A DNA stretch of 5,682 nucleotides, taken from NCBI GenBank assembly GCA_025774615.1, contig JALGVQ010000178.1:1-5682 (forward strand). The letters are read 5' to 3'. This document shows, piece after piece, positions 1 to 5,022 of this stretch (position 1 is its first letter; every line of letters starts with the position of its first letter). The DNA comes from a bacterium (GTDB taxonomy: Bacteria; Blakebacterota; Blakebacteria; Blakebacterales; Blakebacteraceae). The notes under the pieces were generated by a model, which was not told where the DNA came from, searched no databases, and saw only the letters and a program-made list of their open reading frames with translations. Both the position numbers and the translations under genes were made by a program.

Positions 1-1394
1 AGTTCCAGCAGATCATCGGAGTTGCAATCCCGCCGGCCACCTGGCACCTGATCTCCCGACTGCATGGAGAGTATCTGGAGAACGATGGACTCGAATCGTG
101 GTATCGATTTATCCATGAGCGACAACCGGTGGTGATCGTCGGGCCGTTCGAGCATCACTCCAACGAAGTCACCTGGCGACAGGGTCTGGCAACAGTCGTT
201 ACGACACGACTCACCGATGACGGCCAGATCGATCTCGAACACCTGGAATCGATCCTTACCGATCCCCGGTTCGAGGGAAGAGTGCGGATAGGTTCGTTCT
301 CGGCCGCCTCGAATGTGACCGGAATGCGCACGCCGGTACATGAGATCGCCCGGATACTCCACCGGCATGATGCCCTCGCCTGCTTCGACTACGCCGCGAG
401 TGCCCCCTATGTGGATATCGACATGAACCCCCCGCCGGGGGATGATGGGGATCCTTCTCTCGACGCGGTCTTCATCTCACCCCACAAGTTCCTTGGCGGT
501 CCCGGATCGACCGGTGTTCTGATCTTCAACGAACGTATCTATCGCCGGGAACTCCCGCCCACCGTCGGTGGAGGGGGTACTGTCGATTATGTGGGGACGG
601 ACGATCACGACTTCATGGACGATATCGAGGAGCGGGAAAAGGCGGGTACGCCCGGTGTTCTCCAGATCATGAAGGCCGCTCTGGCGTTCATGGTGAAGGA
701 CAGCATCTCGGTAGAGGCGATCGAGCAGCGTGAAGAGGAGCTGACCCGACGGGCATTCGCCCGATGGCTGGAGAACCCCAACATCGAGATACTCGGCAAT
801 CCCGATCCCGCAAAACGGGTCTGCATCATCTCCTTCAACGTGATCGATCCGGGAGGGCGATACCTCCACCCGAAGTTCGTGACAGTCCTGCTGAACGACC
901 TGTTCGGTATCCAGTCCCGCGCAGGCTGTTCATGCGCCGGTCCATACGGGCATCGTCTGCTCGGTATCGATGACGATACTTCAGAGCAGTACCGCGAGTG
1001 GGTCAGGGAAGGATATCAGGGGATCAAACCGGGCTGGTGCCGGGTGGGCCTGCATTATGTGATGGACGACACTGATGTGGAGTACATCCTCGATGCGGTC
1101 GATCTTATCGCACGTGAAGGATGTCGGTTCCTGCCTCTGTATGAGTTCGACCCGCGCAGTGGGGCCTGGAGCCACCGGGAATTCAGTGAGGAACCACAAT
1201 CATTCTCTCTTGAACATGCTCTGGTGATGGATAACCCGGAGAACGGCAGCCTCAGCGAGGAAGAACGTGGGCGGCTCTATGCCGGTTACCTGTCGGAAGC
1301 AACCGCTCTCGCGGAATCGTTACCTGTTCCTGGAGATGGCTCGACGAAGGAGGGGGATGACCTCTTCGGAGACCTGCGTTTCTTCTCTGTCTGA
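1..1394 (+). CDS. Class V aminotransferase / cysteine desulfurase-like PLP enzyme (5' partial)
   Basis: Fold-type I PLP enzyme related to SufS/selenocysteine lyase, presumably cytoplasmic, acting on an amino acid such as cysteine. The frame is open from base 3 (FQQIIGV...), so the GTG at 129 is internal and the true start lies upstream, together with the expected TGSG-type phosphate-binding segment. 463 residues are visible. Motifs in order: GPFEHHSN (141-164), whose His should stack on the PLP ring; the SN(V)TG strand; FDYAAS with the PLP-binding Asp at 387-389; SPHKF with the Schiff-base Lys at 486-488; the AGTPG loop; and RAGCSCAGP (918-941). In the last motif the second Cys (933-935) aligns with the catalytic Cys of SufS (RTGHHCA). 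About 85 residues extend beyond the usual SufS end, including FLPLYEFDP and a DLRFF terminus. No partner genes (sufBCD, isc) are visible. The fold is certain; cysteine desulfuration is plausible but unproven. Confidence 0.9.
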   Translation, partial: FQQIIGVAIPPATWHLISRLHGEYLENDGLESWYRFIHERQPVVIVGPFEHHSNEVTWRQGLATVVTTRLTDDGQIDLEHLESILTDPRFEGRVRIGSFSAASNVTGMRTPVHEIARILHRHDALACFDYAASAPYVDIDMNPPPGDDGDPSLDAVFISPHKFLGGPGSTGVLIFNERIYRRELPPTVGGGGTVDYVGTDDHDFMDDIEEREKAGTPGVLQIMKAALAFMVKDSISVEAIEQREEELTRRAFARWLENPNIEILGNPDPAKRVCIISFNVIDPGGRYLHPKFVTVLLNDLFGIQSRAGCSCAGPYGHRLLGIDDDTSEQYREWVREGYQGIKPGWCRVGLHYVMDDTDVEYILDAVDLIAREGCRFLPLYEFDPRSGAWSHREFSEEPQSFSLEHALVMDNPENGSLSEEERGRLYAGYLSEATALAESLPVPGDGSTKEGDDLFGDLRFFSV

Positions 1395-1399
1395 TTGTG

Positions 1400-1436
1400 C
1401 GGTACCCGGCCGGCATGCGCCTGTCGGTGGTGACCG
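1400..1436 (+). other. Imperfect hairpin downstream of the aminotransferase gene
   Basis: The 95-bp gap between the first two genes can fold. An inner stem CCGGCA/TGTCGG (1410-1415 with 1422-1427, one G-T pair) sits inside an outer CGGTACC/GGTGACCG stem (1400-1406 with 1429-1436, one bulged base). No T-run follows, so it is not a standard intrinsic terminator. It could be a weak or Rho-assisted 3' end, or chance. I see no convincing -35/-10 pair for the next gene in this gap. Confidence 0.25.
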
Positions 1437-1478
1437 ATAGACTCGCACTGAAATCGTCTGTTATCTGATTGGGTAAGT

Positions 1479-1488
1479 AAGGAGAGAG
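1479..1488 (+). promoter_or_regulatory. Shine-Dalgarno site of the CNB-ZIP gene
   Basis: AAGGAGAGAG ends one base before the ATG at 1490, with the AGGAG core about 6 bases from the start codon. The same GGAGAGAG-N-ATG arrangement precedes the gene starting at 3842, which supports both start calls. Confidence 0.75.
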
Positions 1489-1489
1489 T

Positions 1490-2851
1490 ATGGATCTGTC
1501 ACTTGCACTGACTGGGCTTTTCTGGGGGGCCGTGAGCGCGGCATCACTCCCGGTCGGGGCCATGCTCGGCCTATGGACGCGGCCCTCGCGCAAAGTCACC
1601 TCCCTGCTGATGGCGTTCGGCGGCGGAGCCCTTCTCTTCGCGCTTTCGATCGAACTGTTCGGCCATGCTGTCCATATCGCCGGTGACGGACACGGTCAGA
1701 TCAACCGCCCCGGGATCATACTGATAACGATCGCCGCGGCGGTGGTCGGGGGGCTCCTCTTTCAGGGACTCAATCACATCCTCAACAACCGGGGCGCTTT
1801 CCTGAGGAAAGACGCGCTTGTGAACAAGCGCGTCAGGGGTGAGAAGCGGCAACGGATGAAGCACCTCATGAATTGTCTCAGCAGGGTTCCGCTGCTGCAA
1901 TCCCTGCCACCCGATGAGATGATCCGGCTGGTACCGAAAGTGGGGAGCAGGAGTTACGACGAGGGGACATCGATCTTCTCCGAGGGTGATCCGGGTGACA
2001 GACTCTACACGATCGTTTCGGGTCTGGTAAGTATTCGGAGGAGTGGCGCCGGTGATGAAAACCCCGAGGTAGCCACCCTGGGCCCCGGTGATGTGTTCGG
2101 TGAGATCGCGCTCGTTTCCGATCAGCCGCGCACCGCGACCGCGGTAGCACAAACAGATATTGAAGTACTCGAGATCAGCAAACAGGACTTCGAGGATCTG
2201 CTCGACTCATCCCCCACAATGAGAGCAGCATTCCAGGAGGTCATAGAGACGAGGATCGGCGAACTCAGTGAGCGCCACACGGTTTCCGAGGCTGAGGCTC
2301 AGGAGTGGGAGGATCGGGCCGTCTCGCGTCTGCAGCAGGAACCGGTCAGCATCACGTCTGAAGAGATCAGGGAACAGGTGGATGCCCATTCCAGCGGGGC
2401 CGCTCTCTCTGTCTGGCTCGGTATCGCCCTCGACGGTATCCCGGAATCCCTGGTCATCGGGATGCTTGTCGTCACAGCATCAGCTGAGGGGACAGCGATG
2501 AGCCTGGCCTTCATCGCCGGGGTGTTCCTTGCCAACCTGCCTGAAGCGTTATCGAGCGCAGTGACGATGAAGTCCGGTGGGATGACGACCAGAAAGATTT
2601 TCTGGATGTGGATGTCCCTCTGCATCCTCACCGCCATAGGCGGCTTCTTCGGTACCATCATCTTCCCGGCACATCCCGAGGGTACGATCCTTTATATCCT
2701 CTTCGCCGTTGAAGGACTGGCCGGGGGAGCCATGCTTACGATGATTGCCGAGACGATGTTGCCTGAGGCATTCGAACAGGGTGGAGGAGGCTGGGTCGGA
2801 CTATCGACGCTGGCCGGTTTCCTGGCCGCGCTGGCGGTGAAACTGATTTAG
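1490..2851 (+). CDS. ZIP-like metal transporter with an inserted cyclic-nucleotide-binding domain
   Basis: A 453-residue inner-membrane protein. Approximate hydrophobic segments are TM1 4-28, TM2 36-60 and TM3 74-97, then a long cytoplasmic section 98-300, then TM4 302-330, TM5 335-360, TM6 369-391, TM7 398-421 and TM8 433-452: the 3+5 ZIP (SLC39) layout. Residues about 131-250 form a CNB domain of the CRP/PKA type, with the SEGDPGD turn at 164-170 and phosphate-binding cassette FGEIALVSDQPRTATA at 203-218, including the ligand-contacting Glu205 and Arg214. A charged, probably helical linker (about 251-300) leads to TM4. ZIP-like proline-glutamate motifs occur in TM4 (DGIPES, 315-320) and TM5 (NLPEA, 349-353), but the usual metal-binding histidines are absent. 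TM2 carries Glu55, His59 and His62. Inferred role: transport of a divalent cation gated by cAMP, cGMP or another nucleotide. The substrate is unknown. The gene is full length with a strong ribosome-binding site and ends 18 bp from the converging mutY-like gene. Confidence 0.85.
   Translation: MDLSLALTGLFWGAVSAASLPVGAMLGLWTRPSRKVTSLLMAFGGGALLFALSIELFGHAVHIAGDGHGQINRPGIILITIAAAVVGGLLFQGLNHILNNRGAFLRKDALVNKRVRGEKRQRMKHLMNCLSRVPLLQSLPPDEMIRLVPKVGSRSYDEGTSIFSEGDPGDRLYTIVSGLVSIRRSGAGDENPEVATLGPGDVFGEIALVSDQPRTATAVAQTDIEVLEISKQDFEDLLDSSPTMRAAFQEVIETRIGELSERHTVSEAEAQEWEDRAVSRLQQEPVSITSEEIREQVDAHSSGAALSVWLGIALDGIPESLVIGMLVVTASAEGTAMSLAFIAGVFLANLPEALSSAVTMKSGGMTTRKIFWMWMSLCILTAIGGFFGTIIFPAHPEGTILYILFAVEGLAGGAMLTMIAETMLPEAFEQGGGGWVGLSTLAGFLAALAVKLI
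1811..1834 (+). repeat. Perfect 10-bp-arm hairpin inside the CNB-ZIP gene
   Basis: GACGCGCTTG (1811-1820) and CAAGCGCGTC (1825-1834) are exact reverse complements around a TGAA loop. The hairpin encodes residues 108-115 of the transporter, in the cytoplasmic linker just after TM3 and before the CNB domain. It is GC-rich and should be stable in mRNA. It could slow ribosomes at a domain boundary, mark an old insertion junction, or be chance. Confidence 0.7.
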
Positions 2852-2869
2852 ATACCGGGCACCAGTGGT
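2852..2869. other. 18-bp gap between convergent stop codons
   Basis: Only 18 bases separate the stops of the CNB-ZIP gene (TAG, 2849-2851) and the mutY-like gene (complement of 2870-2872). The gap holds a short ACCA-G-TGGT dyad (2861-2869) but no T-run and no strong stem, so I do not call a terminator. Transcripts of the two genes probably overlap at their 3' ends. Confidence 0.5.
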
Positions 2870-3712
2870 TCAGGGAGCAATTGCGACCAGCCCGTTCTCT
2901 CTGACCAGGAATCCTTCATCTTCCAGCGTGCCGAGGATTGATTCCACCTTCTTCCTCTCAACGGTTGCAGTTGAAAGCCGCTCCAGCAGTTCATCGGTGG
3001 TGAGACTCCCCCTATCCAGAAGGATCCTGAGGATCTGGCCGCGGATCTGTCTGTCCGAACCATAAAAAGGGGATTGCCGGCTGTAGTGAGCGCTCCTCAG
3101 GTTGGGGTTGCTGACTTCCTTTGCCAGCGCGCTCCCGTAGTCCATGAGGGCATAGTACCACTCGCGCGGTCCGCTGCTGTCCACCGTGGCCTCCACAAAG
3201 GGAAGGATCTCACGATCGGTCACCCTGTCCCGACCGGGGAAGAAAGCATGGATATAGACCCGGCGGATGTTCGTCTCGATGAAGACGACCGGTCTGTCGA
3301 AGGCGAAGGCCTGAAGAGCGCCAGCGGTCGCCGGGCCGATCCCCGGGAGGGTCAGAAGGAGGTCGTTCGTGTCAGGGATGATCCCGTCATGATCATCAAC
3401 CACCATCCGCGCGGTGCGATGCAGTGCCAGGGCCCGACGGTTGTACCCGAGACCCTGCCAGAGTGCCAGTACTTCCCCGGGGGCGGCATCCGCAAGCGAT
3501 CCGATATCGGGAAAGCGTTCGAGGAATGGCGGGTACTTCTCCTCGACTCTCGACACCTGCGTCTGCTGAAGCATGAACTCTGACACCAGGATCTCGTATG
3601 GATCCCGTGTTCTCCGCCAGGGCAGATCACGTCTGTGTTCACGATAGTAATCATGGACCGATTTCCGGAATGCCTCGATCGCGTGGGGTGTCAGATCGGG
3701 AGTTTGAACCAT
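2870..3712 (-). CDS. MutY-type A/G-specific adenine glycosylase, cluster-less variant
   Basis: A 280-residue HhH-GPD DNA glycosylase, expected to remove adenine opposite 8-oxoguanine in base excision repair. Its start matches E. coli MutY: LPWR at 30-33, SEFMLQQTQV at 44-53 with catalytic Glu45 (E37 of E. coli MutY), WQGLGYNRRA at 85-94, and the helix-hairpin-helix LPGIGPATAGA at 122-132. The following FIETNIRRV (144-152) has Glu146 where E. coli MutY has catalytic Asp138 (LDGNVKRV). After ALMDYGSALAKE (188-199) MutY normally has four cysteines holding a 4Fe-4S cluster; here there are none, and the whole protein has no cysteine. The C-terminal NUDIX-like domain that reads 8-oxoG is absent. 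Residues about 219-279 look instead like a winged helix (TTDELLERLS, then VESILGTLEDEGFL). The ATG has no clear Shine-Dalgarno site. The HhH-GPD fold is certain. The MutY specificity is likely but not proven. Confidence 0.85.
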   Translation of the reverse strand: MVQTPDLTPHAIEAFRKSVHDYYREHRRDLPWRRTRDPYEILVSEFMLQQTQVSRVEEKYPPFLERFPDIGSLADAAPGEVLALWQGLGYNRRALALHRTARMVVDDHDGIIPDTNDLLLTLPGIGPATAGALQAFAFDRPVVFIETNIRRVYIHAFFPGRDRVTDREILPFVEATVDSSGPREWYYALMDYGSALAKEVSNPNLRSAHYSRQSPFYGSDRQIRGQILRILLDRGSLTTDELLERLSTATVERKKVESILGTLEDEGFLVRENGLVAIAP

Positions 3713-3841
3713 ACCGGCACGATATCCACAGAATCGTGTCCATCACAGAGAAATTGGCACTTCGAACTGCCGCCGGTAGTGATTCACCCGCTGTTTTCTG
3801 TTACTTTGACACAAACGAACATCTCCAGCGGAGGAGAGAGC
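3713..3841. promoter_or_regulatory. Divergent intergenic region with inverted repeat
   Basis: This 129-bp region must hold the promoters of both the mutY-like gene (leftward) and the glycosylasparaginase gene (rightward). An inverted repeat, CACGAT (3718-3723) with ATCGTG (3733-3738) around 9 bases, begins 6 bp upstream of the mutY-like start. It could be an operator or a leader hairpin. The stretch 3791-3820 is locally AT-rich. No -35/-10 pair with good spacing is visible in either direction, so exact promoters are not called. Confidence 0.4.
3830..3840 (+). promoter_or_regulatory. Shine-Dalgarno site that sets the glycosylasparaginase start
   Basis: GGAGGAGAGAG ends one base before the ATG at 3842. 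The open frame continues upstream to an ATG at 3635, but that extension overlaps the mutY-like gene and its promoter region, has no family similarity, and would bury the Tat signal. The start is therefore 3842. Confidence 0.85.
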
Positions 3842-4894
3842 ATGACTGAACAGATACCGAGGCGTCAGTTCTTCAACAGGGGACTCGGTGCGGGACTTGG
3901 TGTTGCGTTACTACCCGGCGTCGGTCGTCTCACCGCGGTGACCGGGACGGCTCCGATCATCGTCACCAGCCACCGGAATCAGGTATCACAGAATGGGATC
4001 ACAGCTGGCTTCGAGATCCTGTCCGCGGGTGGTTCGGCTCTCGATGCCGTTGAGAAGGCAACGAACATGATCGAGATCGATCCCGGTGACAGGAGCGTCG
4101 GATACGGTGGGATGCCGAACGAGGCCGGTGTGGTCCAGCTTGATGCATCGGTGATGGACGGTCGCACCTATAACGCCGGCGCGGTCGCGGCCATCGAGAA
4201 CATCCGTAACCCTTCCTCTGTCGCTCGACAGGTGATGGAACGCACCGATCACGTCATGCTGGTCGGCAGAGGCGCCCTCGAATTCGCGAAAAGCATGGGA
4301 TTCCCGGAAGAGAATCTGCTTACCGATGGGGCCCGGGAGGCCTGGGCCCGCTGGCGGGAGGACCACAGTGATCGGGACCACTGGGGGCCGCCCGAACACC
4401 TGCGGGACAGGGAGGGATCGGAGGAGGTCGATCCAGCGGTCGTCGAGGCAGTGGCGGTCCACGGAACGGTCAATGTACTGGCAGTCGACTCTGAGGGGAA
4501 CATTGCGGGCATCACCAGCACAAGCGGTTACGCCAAGAAGATCCCCGGTCGGGTGGGAGATTCTCCGATCATCGGCGCGGGCCTCTACGTCGACAACGCG
4601 GTAGGAGCCGCCGGTGCGGTCGGTCGGGGTGAGGATGTCATCAAGGCCTGCTCCTCCTACCATATCGTCATGCGGATGCGAGAGGGGCGCACTCCGGAGG
4701 AAGCCTGTATGGATGCCCTCCGGATGATCGAGGAGAGATATCGGAAGGTGAATCCCGATTACTATCCGGGTGAGCATTTCGTTGCCCTCAACCGTGGTGG
4801 TGAAGTGGGATGCGCGAGCATGTCAGGAGGCGCCAGGATGTCGGTGATGGATTCCGACGGCCTCCGCTACGTGGATGGCCCCGGTCTGCGCTGA
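3842..4894 (+). CDS. Tat-exported glycosylasparaginase / isoaspartyl peptidase-family hydrolase
   Basis: A 350-residue Ntn-hydrolase of the asparaginase-2 family, related to N4-(beta-N-acetylglucosaminyl)-L-asparaginase, which cuts the GlcNAc-Asn bond of glycoasparagines. The N-terminus IPRRQFF (5-11) followed by a Gly/Ala/Leu-rich stretch (about 14-30) is a twin-arginine signal, so the product should act outside the cytoplasm. Mature sequence begins around IIVTSHRNQ (39-47), with the N-terminal block GYGGMPNE (88-94) typical of the family. The self-cleavage site is HGT at 207-209, with Thr209 as nucleophile. STSG (226-229) and GRVGDSPIIGAGLYVDN (236-252) carry the substrate-binding Arg and Asp. 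The residue before Thr is Gly, as in isoaspartyl peptidases, where the Flavobacterium glycosylasparaginase has Asp; the rest resembles the latter. Length is normal. Substrate could be glycoasparagine or isoaspartyl/beta-aspartyl peptides. Confidence 0.9.
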   Translation: MTEQIPRRQFFNRGLGAGLGVALLPGVGRLTAVTGTAPIIVTSHRNQVSQNGITAGFEILSAGGSALDAVEKATNMIEIDPGDRSVGYGGMPNEAGVVQLDASVMDGRTYNAGAVAAIENIRNPSSVARQVMERTDHVMLVGRGALEFAKSMGFPEENLLTDGAREAWARWREDHSDRDHWGPPEHLRDREGSEEVDPAVVEAVAVHGTVNVLAVDSEGNIAGITSTSGYAKKIPGRVGDSPIIGAGLYVDNAVGAAGAVGRGEDVIKACSSYHIVMRMREGRTPEEACMDALRMIEERYRKVNPDYYPGEHFVALNRGGEVGCASMSGGARMSVMDSDGLRYVDGPGLR

Positions 4895-4896
4895 TA

Positions 4897-5007
4897 GACA
4901 TTTCCCTTCCTGAAGACGCCTGGTGGAAGGAATATTACGGCCCGCTCGAGGAATGGCTTGATCTGTTGCGTGGGAAGCACTGCAGCGACCAGGTAGCCTT
5001 GAGATAA
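4897..5007 (+). pseudogene. Possible C-terminal relic of a SAM-dependent methyltransferase
   Basis: Downstream of the glycosylasparaginase stop, one frame reads a protein-like tail ending at TAA 5005-5007. It includes LPEDAWWKEYYGPLEEWLDL (4906-4965), which resembles the WWxxYYxPLExRxxxL ending of many small class I (Methyltransf_11-type) methyltransferases. Upstream, this frame runs into the reverse of normal coding (arginine-rich shadow of the glycosylasparaginase gene), and there is no start codon or Shine-Dalgarno site for a separate gene. The simplest reading is a decayed remnant left by deletion of a methyltransferase gene body. The similarity is from memory of the family and is not confirmed. 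Confidence 0.4.
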
Positions 5008-5014
5008 TCGAGAG

Positions 5015-5020
5015 ACAGGA
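5015..5020 (+). promoter_or_regulatory. Ribosome-binding site of glnS
   Basis: ACAGGA lies 2 bases before the ATG at 5023, so the AGGA core is close to the start codon and weaker than the sites of the other two plus-strand genes. The start is still well supported because the protein begins at the expected distance from the conserved TRFPPEPNG motif. Confidence 0.5.
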
Positions 5021-5022
5021 AA

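Noticed and set aside
129-131. GTG as the start of the aminotransferase gene
   Set aside because: The frame is open back to the window edge and encodes conserved-looking family sequence before this point, so the gene starts upstream.
1571-2152. 193-codon open frame on the minus strand
   Set aside because: Antisense to the clear transporter/CNB coding sequence; no domain or ribosome-binding site seen.
3755-3770. Sigma-54-like promoter (TGGCAC followed by CTGC) upstream of the glycosylasparaginase gene
   Set aside because: The GG and GC elements are separated by 11 bases, not the required 10, and the -12 element is imperfect.
3806-3811. TTGACA matching a sigma-70 -35 box
   Set aside because: A -10 box at normal spacing would fall on the Shine-Dalgarno site (GGAGG), so it cannot serve this gene.
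3635-3841. N-terminal extension of the glycosylasparaginase from an ATG at 3635
   Set aside because: It overlaps the mutY-like gene on the other strand, lacks a ribosome-binding site and would mask the Tat signal; the 3842 start has a strong site.
3930-3941. 12-bp perfect palindrome TCACCGCGGTGA in the Tat signal coding region
   Set aside because: About one such palindrome is expected by chance in a window of this length.
3986-4777. 263-codon open frame on the minus strand
   Set aside because: It is the antisense shadow of the glycosylasparaginase gene, with low-complexity His/Arg/Asp-rich sequence and no recognisable domain.
5003-5008. GATAAT resembling a -10 box before glnS
   Set aside because: No -35 box 16-18 bases upstream, and transcription would start on the ribosome-binding site.
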